Part shown: positions 25,117-35,814 of the stretch, piece after piece
How positions within the stretch are numbered: position 1 is the first letter of the stretch
Layout: each line of letters starts with the position of its first letter
NCBI GenBank assembly: GCA_024138025.1
Contig: JAMXBD010001215.1
Coordinates: 1-64,000, forward strand
Length of the DNA stretch: 64,000 nucleotides
Direction: 5' to 3'
DNA from: Combretum micranthum
Lineage: Eukaryota; Streptophyta; Magnoliopsida; Myrtales; Combretaceae
Program-made: the position numbers and the translations under genes
The notes under the pieces: generated by a model
What the model saw: only the letters and a program-made list of their open reading frames with translations
Told to the model about the DNA's origin: nothing
Database searches by the model: none

Positions 25117-26969
25117 GAATTGCAAGATGGAGAAGCCTACATGTATCAACACAAATTGTGTTGAAGATGGTGAAATGGAGAAGTTTACATGAGTGTCTGC
25201 ACGACCTGTGTACGAGGTTTTCTAAAACATTCTAGCCTCTTTTAAAATTCTACACAAGCAACTCACACAGTTTGTGTACAAGTTCATGTAGAACATTTTG
25301 ACCTCTTTTGGAGCTTTACATGGGTAACCTACATAGCTTGTCTTCAAAGTCGTGTAGAATATTTGATTATGTGTTTCTTTATACTTGGGCATCCTATACG
25401 GCTTATCTTGGGAAGATTTGTTAAAACACAACAAGTTTGAATTTTCATATATTAATTAAGTCTTTTATTATGATTATTATTAAGATATTTTAGTCATTTT
25501 AGTAGTAATTTGTTATTCCCTTAGACTACTATGAATAGTCCTTGATTTGTAAAAGACAAATTATGACTTGATTCTTGAATTCAGTGAAAAACTACCTTTG
25601 GGTATTTTCTCTGTTTGCTCTTATCAATCAAATCATTTTTTTATTGTGGCAAGTGTGCACAGGATTTATTGTGAGTAATATCAATAGGTTTTTGTGTGTT
25701 TATGAATTGCTTATTAGTGCGTAATATTTGGTAAGTTGGTTCTCTTTATCCTAACCCTAATTTTCATGTTGAGACTTAGCACTTAATTATATAGTGTGAT
25801 TTAGATACCTCAGATATTGTCCCCCTGATTGTATTAGTTACTTGTCTTTTTAACGTTTTAATTTCACAATTATTTTTCTTCATGTGTATAACCACGATTT
25901 ATTGCTCAAGTGTATAAGATAAAGTTCTGCAAAGTAGCAATGGATTTACCATGAATTGTTCTGAGATATATATTACAAACACTAGAGAAAAGTGCCTTGG
26001 GGTTTGCATGGCATGGATGAGTCAAAGTTACGATCATAAATATTTTAATTATTTGAAATTACTTTGTAAAGTTTTTATTTCTTAACACCATTATATATGG
26101 TAATGAGAAGAAGTATAGATAAAGATTTTTTTTTTTTTCTTATCAAGATTCATTGCATAGGTATGAAAGATAAATCTAGAGTATTAGTCTCTTTCACCAT
26201 GAATTTCTACATTTAGTTAGATTTATTACTTGAAATACCTCAAAATAAATAAAATATAATTAAGGGTAAGGAAGTAAATTTTGCATAATAAATGCAGGCA
26301 TAGTTGTCCATCCATTAAGAAAATCGAAAAGAAACTTTAGTCCACCGAACACTTTCATGTGTATTGCAAAAAACTCTTTCCTCACCCCAAACAATATTGA
26401 TAATTCTTGAAAATTTTCTAAAGATAACCACTAGAGGTGAAGTTTCTTTTCTCTTTTATCAACTTCTAACAAGAAGAACTCTTAAATATAGGGTTTGGAC
26501 ACTTTAGTGTTAACATTTGTATTTGATAGAGAACTGACGAGTTCTTAGGGGAATTCTTGAAAAATCTATAAGGGAAAAAAAATTTAGGAAGTGGAAATGG
26601 TATCGGATTAACAAAACTTACAACAAGGTAATATAATCTTAGTGTAAGTTTTGATTTTTTGATTGTGAGAAATTGTTGTAATGGATGAACTTACCTATAA
26701 AAAATGTGTATAAGTGATGGAGTAGGCATAGGAAGTGTTAAAATGCATTGTGACATGTAAATGGATGAAAATTTGATGAAAAGGATGATTTTTAGAAGCA
26801 CCACCAAATGTACAGCCCGTAATGCACCGAGTTCGACACCTCTCGGAATACAAGAAAAATATCAAATAATGTGAATTAAGAACATTTTTATAATGGCTAA
26901 AATCGAAAATTATATTGATTTCATTACTTATGAAACTAAGGTCAATGGTTTAACTGGAAAACTAACATA
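25117..26969. other. Intergenic DNA, partly LTR-like
   Basis: It starts with the 66-bp tandem array (25203-25435). A stretch near 25560-25700 resembles the R/U5 part of plant LTRs, but no termini are visible. From 25700 to 26969 the DNA is AT-rich and I recognise nothing. Confidence 0.35.
25203..25435. repeat. 66-bp tandem repeat, about 3.5 units
   Basis: Units align at 25207 (TGTGTAC), 25273 (TGTGTAC), 25339 and about 25404, a spacing of 65-66 bp. Each holds a version of GTAGAACATTTTGACCTC and TACATGGGTAACCTACA. A 70-codon frame on the minus strand crosses the array, but its protein repeats are poorly conserved, so coding is not supported. Confidence 0.7.
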
Positions 26970-26974
26970 TTTTA

Positions 26975-27252
26975 TTTAGACATCTCTCCAAATCGGATCC
27001 GAACCGTGACACGAGAAGAATCGGTCACGACAGGTCTTCCATTGGACCCGCCCCGCCCAGATGGGTAGGACCTGTCTTGTGGGAGGTCCAATCCGGGTCC
27101 ATCCCGAGGACCCGATAGGTCCAATACGGCCTGTCCAGTTTTTTGTTTAAAAAAAAAAAAGAAAAAATTTTGTCTCGCAGACTTTTTTTTTTTTTTAAAT
27201 ATGCGGGTTGGTCCCGTAGGACCCACCCTATGGACCAACCGGTCAATGGGTA
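26975..27252. mobile_element. GC-rich fragment of a second hAT-like element (tentative)
   Basis: This patch is much richer in G and C than its surroundings and is full of GGACC/GGTCC words in both orientations, a style seen in plant hAT subterminal regions. After the 27261-28324 insertion the sequence continues as ACCCTGCCACCTCTG, whose reverse complement resembles a hAT terminus (CAGAGGTGGCAGGGT). No matching left end was found, so this remains a suggestion. Confidence 0.3.
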
Positions 27253-27260
27253 CTACTCGC

Positions 27261-28324
27261 TAGGGCTGTGCAAAAAAAACGATCGAACCATGAACCTAAC
27301 CGGACAGGACCGAATCGAATCGAAATTTTGATTCTTTTATGAAACCATTCGGTTCGCGGTTCGGTTCATTAAAGAGCAAACGGTTGGCGGTTCGGTTCGG
27401 GACCATGAACCGAACCGTTTTATATATTAAAAAAATTAAACATATTATTTTTACTCTTAATTGTTTTATTAATGGCATATATCTATGTCACAAATTTTAA
27501 AAACAATTAATTTTTTTAAATAAATTAATTGTTTTTAAAATTTTTTACTTAGATATGTGTTAGTCATTATAATAAAATTAGATTTTTCATAATATGTTTC
27601 AATTGTTATGTTATCTATAAGTAAGATAGATTTTAGAATTTAAACTCTAGTATTCTAACTTAAAAAAATTAATTGTTGTAAAATTTTTTTACTTAGATAT
27701 GTGTTATTCATTAGAATAAAATTAGATTTTTTATAAGATGTTTTAATTGTTATGTTATCTATAAGTAAGGTAGATTTTAGAATTTAACCTCTAGTATTCT
27801 AACTTCTGCATATTTCTTTTCCATTTATCTTACTAATTAATCTAGTTCTATTATTTAGTTACTTATTGATTTATATAATTGGTAATATGTTAGTTAGAAA
27901 CATACAACGAATTACATTTTGTCTTATATTGAGATAAAGTCTAGTATATCATTATAGTTCAAGATAATTCAGAAAAATGAGACTAGTCATAGTTATAATT
28001 TTATAGTGGATGAAATCTTTTCCTTTCTATAAGTTTTACATGTTTATTTGATAAATGATTAATTTTAAATATTATTGTTTATATTTGCATTAGTGATAAG
28101 AAATATGTAATTGAACTTTTTTGATAGAATATATTTTTTATTTTATGAAAAAACGGTTCGAACCGCAAACTGAACAGTACCGAACCGTTTTTTTTTTCGT
28201 TCGAAAAAATTACGAACCGAACCGTATAGTTAGGTTCAAATTTAAAAAAAAAAACGAACCGTAAATTATAGTGCTGTTCGGTTCGAGATGCAAACCGAAC
28301 CGAACCGTACCGTGCATACCCCTA
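27261..28324. mobile_element. hAT-like non-autonomous DNA element
   Basis: Left terminus TAGGGCTGTGCA and right terminus TGCATACCCCTA form imperfect terminal inverted repeats (10 of 12). Flanks CTACTCGC (27253-27260) and CTACTCAC (28325-28332) match at 7 of 8, the TSD size of hAT elements. Subterminal GGTTCGGTTCG/CGAACCGAACC words are repeated in opposite orientation at both ends. Inside is a 140-bp tandem duplication (27521-27805). There is no transposase frame, so it would need enzyme from elsewhere. It is related to the 17374 element. Confidence 0.82.
27521..27805. repeat. Tandem duplication of about 141-144 bp inside the hAT-like element
   Basis: The block holding CTTAGATATGTGTTA and ending CTCTAGTATTCTAACTT occurs twice (about 27521-27661 and 27662-27805) with a handful of differences. 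A single related block is present in the 17374 element. Confidence 0.85.
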
Positions 28325-28332
28325 CTACTCAC

Positions 28333-29559
28333 CCTGCCACCTCTGCCAAGCAGTTCGTAGTCCATATTTTTTGGACTCGAACCAGGAAGATCTTGATTTT
28401 ATTTAAAATATAAAGCAATAAATTATAATATAACCAAATGACAAGATTTCAATCATTTTTCTTTTTTTTTTTTTCATTTTTGTTTTCCTTTGTTTTAAAT
28501 TTTTATAATTTGTATAATTAAACTTGTAATTGTTTGACATTTTATATAACATAATTTGGTGTTTTATTTTTTTCACACACACATCGTGAAGGTGCATTTG
28601 CTAGTTATATTTAAGACAAAGTCGGCTAGATATCTATTCTATTGCCAAACTGCAACTTATTTTTTTAACCTAATTGATATTACAAAAATAATCAACCTTA
28701 ATTGAGTTGAGCTTAATCTTACTGAGTATTAATTCAAGCAGATCTTGAGCTTAAAAATAAAAACTCAATCGAGTTTAAGTCTTGAACTCAAGTTTCGTGT
28801 TTTCTTTTTAAATTTAGTTCTTGCTTAGCAATATATCATCTCAACTCGATTGATTTATAGCCCTATAATAAAGTTTTGTCCATTATCATCTAAAGACACA
28901 TTTGGCGTGCACAAATAGGCCAAATTATTAAGAATCCATTCTCATTTCTACTTTTAAAAGTATTTTTAAAAATTTAAATCACAATTCCTCAAAATTGGTA
29001 ATGCCAATTTTAAAGAGGACTTAATGGTTGCAGTTTTGAGAAAATTCTGCCTTTTGCTGGATAAAAGATTTTATTAGTTTAACGTCATATTACTTTTAAT
29101 CACTTATAATATTAATTATTTATTTCACCACTTTGTATAAGATTAATTATATTTTTTCAATCACTTGAACACCTTGATTCCTGCTTGAATTTTTGCTGCG
29201 GGAAAACCAGGAACAATTTTTCCAAATCCTGCGCGTATCATGCCTCACACATAAGCACACCTAAAATTTTCGACTTCCAATTGACCAAAACTTTATAAAA
29301 AACACTCAAGCTTACAAATGCAAGAAGCAGTCTTGACAGTCACAAACCTTCCCACTTAAATATAAAATATCTCATGCTCATATTGCACAAAGGGACGCAC
29401 TATACAAGTGAAGACTCAAGCATGAATAGAAACAACGTTTGAAGGCAGGGTTAAAAAATGCTCACCTATGGCGTGCAAAAAGAAAAATTAATATCAACCA
29501 ATATTGGACTACAATTATCCTTGACACTCGTCATGCATTGTCATTCTGAAGTCCATTGG
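28333..29559. other. Intergenic DNA downstream of the UPF0390-like gene
   Basis: AT-rich. At 28690-28870 CTCAATCGAG/GAACTCAAG-type words suggest a small DNA element, without clear ends. The part nearest the stop codon (about 29100-29559) should include the gene's 3' UTR. I did not find one decisive poly(A) signal. Confidence 0.35.
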
Positions 29560-31065
29560 CTATTTCTTCTCACCGCTTGTAGCCTCCGGTTTTGGTTTGA
29601 CAATACTAAGCTGGCCTCCTTCTTTATTAGCTGCAGTGGCTGCCTTGACCTCATTACAATAGTTTATAAACTTGCTTATTTCCTGTATCATAACAGAATC
29701 TATGATTTTCATGACATTGATGATGTGACGCAAAAGAATTAAAAGATTACTTGAACTCAAAAGAACAGAGACTAATGTTTAAACTCAAACGTGTGTATAT
29801 AAATGACTTATGCACAGAAATCATCTTGTAGACTCATCTTCTGATCCTTGAAATCTTTAGACAAGTATCCGAAGACTCGAAGCAATCTTGGAATGAATAA
29901 TCAGTAGAAAGCAATGCCCAAAGTGAAGGTAGATTAGAAACTGCAGGCTTTTAACTTTTCATAACATAAGGTGTGCTGTGACAGAACAATTTGAGGACAC
30001 ACACTGGCAAGGAAGCATCACCAGAAAATCTCTCATTGATGCTCATATTATAAAAAAATAAGCTCATGTTGTAATTGTATGCATTTCTAGCTGGTTGATC
30101 ATTCTCAGGAACTATGCATTACCCTATTAGATTTCTGCTTTTATGTCGGCTCATTTATACAAGAAAATGAAACCCTAACGCTAATGGTTTTAAATTTATA
30201 TAAGAAAATAAAATCCTAACTTCTCTCCCCCTCCTCAATCTCCTCCAACCTCAATGCAATCTCTCTCCTCACACTTTCCAAAGCTTCCACTTCCTCCTCA
30301 GTCTCTCTCCCTTTTCACTTCAAACCCTAACCTCGCTCTTTTACCAAACTCAACACTCTTTCTCCTCAATCTCCTTCCTCAGAACCTTCATCAATTCCTC
30401 CAAAATATCTAACTCAGTCTGTTTCGCATGGAAGTCACAACACCACAGAGTGGTGGAGAATCAACTTCGGGTAAAGGAAAAATGAAAACTTGACTGTCTT
30501 GATCCATCTATGAAATCAAAGATAGATCAAGGCAGCATTAACCAACTAACAACCTCATAATGGAGTCACTTCTTGATACTTCCACTGATCTTTTCTGAAT
30601 TATCACAACGATAATTATAACAGCCCAGAAACACAAACCAATAACATCATTGACGCTAACCAAACCCAGCATAACATCATTTAAGCCACTAGTTCATAAG
30701 AATCACAATTTGCAGCTTAGCGAACTTAAGAGTTCTCTATCAAAACGAATGTTTCAACAACGAACAATTCAAAGTGCACCGAGAAAAACTAGAAGCAGAA
30801 AATAAAAAAATAAAAAGACTTTAAGGAGACATACCGGTCTGTTTCCATGTCCTTCGTAACCTTATTAGGGTTGACGAGCTTTTTGCCTGAAAAACCAACA
30901 GCATATTCAATCAATTCATCCGAATGAAATCCAGAAAAAAAAAAAAAAAAAAAAAGGAGGTGCGGATTACACACCTTTGCGAGTATGTGGGATTTTCCCA
31001 TGACGATTTGGAGGTAACGTTTTCTTCTTTTGTTGCCCTTTGAAAAGATTCGATTTTTGCGTCAT
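29560..31065 (-). CDS. Small basic protein, UPF0390/DUF2462-like, three exons
   Basis: This is the only host gene I recognise. Exon 1 is 31065-30975, starting ATG ACG CAA and coding MTQKSNLFKGQQKKK..., a Lys-rich N-terminus with PPNRHGK and HTRKG words. Exon 2 is 30886 to about 30835 (GKKLVNPNKVTKDMETD). Exon 3 is 29682-29560 (EISKFINYCNEVKAATAANK, then a GGQLSIVK word, ending GEKK, stop TAG). The order and words match plant proteins annotated as UPF0390/DUF2462 as I remember them, about 87-90 residues. Function is not established here; basic composition and the promoter words fit a nucleolar or translation-linked role, which is inference. Intron 1 (donor GTGTGT, acceptor TTTTCAG, phase 1) is clean. 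Intron 2 has a problem: the strong donor G|GTATGT joined to CAG|GAAATA shifts the frame and meets TAA at once. A weaker donor four bases on (TAT|GTCTCC) keeps the frame and gives 89 residues. The gene may use that donor or be damaged. Confidence 0.75.
29683..30834 (-). other. Large intron 2 of the UPF0390-like gene
   Basis: About 1.15 kb between exons 2 and 3. It has a G/A-rich stretch on the minus strand (30200-30440) that reads partly as a Glu/Lys-rich frame, but with stops and no recognisable domain. The exact 5' end depends on the donor used. Confidence 0.6.
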
Positions 31066-31093
31066 CTTGAAATCAAATCAAATCAAATTCAGG

Positions 31094-31225
31094 GATAGAA
31101 ATTAGGGTTTTGCAGTGTCAAAGAGTGTTAGGTTTTACAACACGTGTGTGGACCATACAGTGGGTTTGGTATGGTATTTTTGGGCTTGGTCAATCTAATG
31201 GGGTTAAAAGCCCACAAAGGGCCTC
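31094..31225 (-). promoter_or_regulatory. Proximal promoter of the UPF0390-like gene: telo-box, G-box, site-II-like words
   Basis: On the minus strand, upstream of the ATG at 31065, there is a telo-box AAACCCTAA (complement of 31102-31110), a G-box CACGTG (31141-31146), and AAGCCCA, AGGCCC and TGTGGGCT words (about 31181-31224) that resemble TCP-bound site II elements. Telo-box plus site II is a known combination in plant ribosome and translation genes. These words suggest the native promoter is intact up to about 31225, just short of the pararetrovirus. Confidence 0.55.
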
Positions 31226-31471
31226 AAAACGTGTTTCGAAGCAGGTCCTATAGTTTGCAGATTCCCCATAAACAATGAAATTCCAAAGCAATTAAAGGAT
31301 CGAAATAAGGAAAAAGTGAACAAGTTTAAACAAAAAGCATAACAAAGTAAGATATGCAAATGAACATAACATTTTTTCCTTTCGCTTGGTCTCGAAAGGT
31401 ATTGTAGATAACTAAAAGTAAAGGGAAGTAAGAGCAGAATAAGATAGAGGCTTACAAAAACTTTTCTAAGC

Positions 31472-31477
31472 TTTATT
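31472..31477 (-). promoter_or_regulatory. Poly(A) signal of pararetrovirus copy 1
   Basis: TTTATT on the + strand is AATAAA on the minus strand, about 90 nt downstream of the viral TATA box. A short TATA-to-AATAAA distance is a hallmark of pararetroviral pregenomic RNA units (terminal redundancy), as in the caulimovirus 35S unit. Confidence 0.6.
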
Positions 31478-31564
31478 GATTCAAAGAAAGGGAAGCACAA
31501 GAGATGAGAGAGTGTTTGTACTAGTGAGTGTTTTCTACGTGTCCTTACAAGAATGAGCTCGTGC

Positions 31565-31574
31565 TTATTTATAG
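31565..31574 (-). promoter_or_regulatory. TATA box of the pararetroviral pregenomic RNA promoter
   Basis: The minus strand reads TCTATAAATAAG, followed by a leader with ACACG and CTCTCTCATCTC words and then AATAAA. It lies after the last viral ORF, as expected for the large intergenic region. It points toward the UPF0390-like gene, whose ATG is about 500 bp downstream. Confidence 0.6.
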
Positions 31575-32043
31575 AAAAACTGAGAGGCAGGGCATTTTCC
31601 TATTTCTATTTTTCAGTTATCCTGCTTTTCAATGTTAGAAAAGGAATACAAAATTTATAAGAAAGGGCAAAAAAGGAAAACCACTATTTACAACTGTTTG
31701 AGGACTGTCTTATAACTATTCTATAGCTGTTGATGCAGGTCTTGTCTGTCAGTTTCTATCTGTAACTGTTGTTGCTGGTCTTGTCATTAATTCTGGTCTT
31801 TTTTCCTGTACTGGGTTATTTCTTCCATGATTGAGGCGTCTTCTTCATAAGCTTCAACCTTCATGGAGTATTTGGTGTCTATGCTCCTCCATATTATCAT
31901 ATCATGGGAGGAAAAAATATTGTAAATCTGTGATTGGTAAATTTAATTTTCTTCAGGTGGTGGCATGGTTACATAGGCAATTGCATGAGCAATCTGATTT
32001 TCCATCTATATAACTCTATTGGTTTTTCACATGTTTTTAGCTC
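31575..32043 (-). other. Viral intergenic region upstream of the TATA box
   Basis: Between the end of viral ORF2 and the TATA box, presumably the U3-like enhancer region of the viral promoter. It has tandem CAACAGTTA/GACCAG-type words. No ORF is supported; a 60-codon + strand frame at 31831-32013 looks like chance. Confidence 0.45.
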
Positions 32044-33370
32044 TTATGTGGGGTAAGTAAGTTTGTATACTCCATCCATTATTATGTTGTGACTAGCAGG
32101 CCTTATGTCAAAGGTGAGCCATTCTGGTGGAATGCTTTTGATTTTCATCCTTATTTGTAAGGTTTGGCTATTTTCACAACTGTCCATCTCTCCTTTGATT
32201 TTACAAACAACCTTTTTTACTGATGTCCCAAATTCGAAGTCTAAAAACTTCTCAGGTTGTCTATAAACAGATTCCAGATATCCATAGTCCAGGAGAGTTT
32301 GTTCAATAAATCCGTATCCTTCTATGTACAGTGGATCAAATGTGTCGAGGCAAATGTTCATTTTGTAAATGTTGTAATCAAGTCCTCCTTTGTGGTTGTA
32401 ATAGTAATCACATGTAAATCTATAATAATCTTTTGCCATATCTTTTGCATATTCTTGAAACTTTAAAAAAGGTTCCTAGAAATTTTTACAAGCGTAAGAA
32501 GTAATAGCTGTTTTTGTTCTTTTTTGTAATTTTTCAACAAAATTGGTTCTTTTAAAGAAAATGTAACTTTGTGTCTTTTCAAAAGCTTCTTCTTTATCTA
32601 TATTATACTGTAAGCAATGTCTAGGATTAAGTTGTTTATAAGTCGGCCATTTTTCAACCTTTTCACTTTTGACTTTAAATAATTCAATATCCCTTGTTGT
32701 CTTGAATTCTAAAGCTAAACATGGTTCAACTCCAAATTATTGTGTTTAAGTTCAATTTCCAGTAATTCAATGGCTTCTTGTAAAGAATAGCATCTTCGCC
32801 AAACTGGATCAATATAATTTTCAACTTATGCCTTTGCATAGATCTAATTTTTGTAAATTCCAAGATTAACCCTCTTATTACAGCATAGCAATAAGGTTTT
32901 TTTTTTTATACATGAAATCCAGTCTGTAATTCAATTCTTGTATTTTCCATTTCCATGCAATTCAGTAATGCCAAACACACTCTTACGTTCTTTTTGTCTA
33001 AGGTTTGTAATCCTCAAATAGAATCTATCAATGTTTTTTATTCAATTATAATTCTGGTATTATTGACTTTGGGGTGTCTGAAAGCTTGTGTATTGTCTGG
33101 ATTTTGGTCTGGAATCAGTAACTCAATGTCTCTAAACATTATTTTTCCAATCGGAGAGAAATAGTTTTTTACTAACTCATTTCCAATAGGTCTTATTTTC
33201 ATTTGAAAAGGTGTAAGCATTGTAGTAAAAGGTAGTCTATAAGGGAAAGAAAGGTTTTCTTGTGAGAATTGAGAAGTTTGAGATAAGAATTGAGAGGGTT
33301 CAGAAGATTGAGATTTCTGTAATTCTCTTTCTTGTTGTAAGTCTTTAAGAGTCTTGTACCTGTTATCCAT
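32044..33370 (-). pseudogene. Pararetrovirus copy 1, ORF2 relic (unknown function)
   Basis: Two open blocks survive: 33370-33038 (110 codons, starting MDNRYKTLKDLQQERELQKS, Gln/Ser-rich) and 32439-32044 (131 codons, Tyr/Asp-rich, ending KLTYPT). Between them the frame is broken by stops. It lies just downstream of RNase H in the same orientation, the position of the second ORF in florendoviruses. In caulimoviruses this position holds the translation transactivator, but I see no clear similarity. No function is assigned. Confidence 0.6.
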
Positions 33371-33529
33371 TGTTGATGTACTTGCTCAAGAGATCAGGCA
33401 AATCATTATTCGTTCTTTTTATATTCAAAATTAACATCATATCCTTTGTTTATCAATGAATCAGTAAATTAGATCCACCTTTTTTGTAACATGCTTTTTT
33501 CATTTTGTAAAACTTGACAGTAGCCTCAC

Positions 33530-33810
33530 AATCTGTTCTAATTAATATTTCTTTTTTATATAATAAAAATAACCTGAAAGAGTTTAATCTATAAATGACT
33601 GCTCGTAATTCCATGTTTATACTACTCTTTAGTCCTTTTTTTTTCTTAATTTTACGCTATTATATCTACAAATCTCTTCTTCTTCTTTCAAAGAATATTT
33701 ATGGGGTTTTCTAATCAGTACCGCTCCCCATCCATTTTCACAACCATCTGTTTCTACAATTAGAAAATCTGTGTCTAAAGGAAATCTCAGTTCAGTAATC
33801 CTTTAATTAG
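33530..33810 (-). pseudogene. Pararetrovirus copy 1, RNase H relic
   Basis: Reading the minus strand shows ETDGCENGWGAVL, then CRYNS and K-rich words, then MELRAV, then RTDCEA. These carry the D, E and D positions of caulimovirid RNase H. Stops and frameshifts interrupt the domain. It follows RT, as in all caulimovirids. Confidence 0.7.
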
Positions 33811-33849
33811 TAATTTTATTTTCTATCAGTTGTAATTTGGTTTTACCTA

Positions 33850-34800
33850 ATTTTGCAAAGTATGTGTCTTTTTGTAAAGTAATTTAGTATGTTTTCCTAA
33901 ATTTTTAATAAAAGGTCTAGCATAATTTACTAGTCCCAAAAACTGTTGTAATTTCCTTTATCATTTATCTTTACAAATTCCAAAACATTTTTGGCTATGT
34001 GATCCTGTAATTTTATTTTTCCATTTCCTATTTCTACTTAGAAATTCTATATTTTTCTATAAAACAGTATTTTCTTTTGACTAATAATTATTCCATTATT
34101 TTGGAATTCTACAAGTACTTACTTTAAGTGGGCGTATATTTTTTCATTTTTCAAATTTTTTGAAAAAAAAAAATATCAATATATATACAAACAAAAGGAT
34201 ATTTGTCAAAATTAATTCCATTTTTCTTTGAAAATGCTGGTCTATTTTTAATCCGAAAGGCATGACTAGCCATTCGAAATGTCCTAATGGACAAGTAAAA
34301 GTTTCCAGGGTATGGAATCCTTTTTCATTTTGACTTGCCAAAATCCTGACTTACAGTCAAATTTGCTAAAAATATTACAATCTTGTATCCTACTAAGTAA
34401 GTTTGTTTTATCTGGTATATTGTATCCATCAGTTTCTGTATCGTTATTTAGTTTATGTAATCTATTACATTATACTTTTTCATCTAATTATTTCACCGTG
34501 TTTTCTCGCTATAAAAGCTAGACTTCTATGTGACTATGCGATCTTCTTATGACTCCTATCTTCAGTAATTCTCTAATATGTATCTTAAATTCTTCTCTAT
34601 CCGTATTATCACAAACTATCTATTTAGCATTTATTTCTATATCTGGATTTATTACTTCTAATTCACATTCTATTTTATTTCTATCCCAAAATTTTGTTGT
34701 ATTATTGCCAATTATTTCTTCCTTTTCTAATTTGCTTAGGATTCTATCTATTTTTGTTTTTCTTGTTTCAATTAAGTTGTAACCAAACTGTAATTTACAC
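33850..34800 (-). pseudogene. Pararetrovirus copy 1, reverse transcriptase relic
   Basis: The clearest block is 34341-34144 on the minus strand, with FTCPLGHFEWLVMPFGL, a signature of caulimovirid RT, followed by FQRKM. The catalytic region that should read YIDD is altered: the second Asp is missing and a poly-T tract (homopolymer) intrudes. The N-terminal half (34802-34400) is broken into short frames. The RT is not functional. Confidence 0.8.
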
Positions 34801-34877
34801 ATTTTGTTCCTATTTCTAAATTATCATAATTTTCTATAAATTCTGTAAACAAGTCTCTATCCATTTCTTCTACCTTT

Positions 34878-35310
34878 TCAATTTATTTTTGTTCTCTTTG
34901 TCTTGCAGTTTCCTATTTTATTGTATTTACAATTATCTGTAATTCTCGGTATTTCTCCTATCAGAAAAGTAACTCCTCTTTTTGTAATTACCATTCTTAA
35001 TCTATCATTTACAATGAACTGTAATCCTAAAATATATACATGCCTTTTTAAGGTCATGTCTCTTACATAAGTTTTAGTACTCTTAAATTTGTAATTCCAT
35101 CCTTCTTCAGTTTCTATTTCTATAAAATTATTAGTATGTATTTCACGATATTCAAAAAGCTTTCCATCCATTTGGTCGGCTTTGACACACTTTTCCTGGT
35201 ACTTCTGTAATACATTCTTTTGGTATTATCTTTTTATCTATTATGTTATTTGTACATCCTATATCTATGAGTGCTTCTGTTTCTAAAACTTCAATTCCTA
35301 CTATAAATCT
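34878..35310 (-). pseudogene. Pararetrovirus copy 1, aspartic protease relic
   Basis: The frame around 35290-35240 reads ALIDIGCTNNIID on the minus strand; the caulimovirid motif is ALIDTGCTNN, so Thr has become Ile next to the catalytic Asp. The block 35171-34878 (97 codons) continues with RDMTLKRHVYILGLQFIV and FLIGEIPRITDN. It lies between the Cys-rich domain and RT, as expected. Confidence 0.65.
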
Positions 35311-35504
35311 TACTTTTATTCTCATATATGTAATTTGTATTCCTAACTTACCATCTATTTCTCTATTTATGTAAGTTTTAATCCTCTTATTTTCTTATAG
35401 AAAAATTTTGTCTTCCTGTATTAATGTATTTTTGTTTTTGTAATCTTTTTATAATTCTTTTAGTTTGTCTACCGTTTCTTCTATCCTAAGTATTCTTGTT
35501 TCTA

Positions 35505-35792
35505 TTAAGTCTGAATTTCTATTCCACCTATTGTAACTACTATTGTTATTGCATAACTCATATTTTCTCCTTGTAAGTCCAAGCATTTTTTATAACTTTC
35601 TACTTGGCAATTTATACATCTAAACCTAATTGTAATGTGAGGGTATCTAAAATAGTATTTACAAGGATGATCATCTGATCCTAATTCATGTATCCAATTG
35701 TGTTCACAACTTGTCTGTACTTCTACATATCCTCCTATTTCCTCATTGTCTGTAAAATTTAGTTCATCCAATTTACTTATAATATCTAACAT
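35505..35792 (-). pseudogene. Pararetrovirus copy 1, second Cys/His-rich domain
   Basis: A 95-codon block holds spaced Cys and His residues (CEHNW, DHPC, CINC, KKC words) between the CCHC knuckle and the protease. Badnaviruses carry a comparable extra Cys-rich motif after the knuckle, and other genera have related ones. A degraded version is present in copy 2 near 45690-45760. Confidence 0.55.
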
Positions 35793-35814
35793 TTCTTATG
35801 TATTTAAGGTTTTC

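Noticed and set aside
26972..27331. Short ORFs crossing poly-A/T runs as genes
   Set aside because: Low-complexity Lys/Phe runs and location in a transposon fragment make them chance frames.
30200..30440. Glu/Lys-rich frame on the minus strand inside intron 2 as an extra exon
   Set aside because: It has stops, no recognisable domain, and would break the UPF0390-like protein between conserved words.
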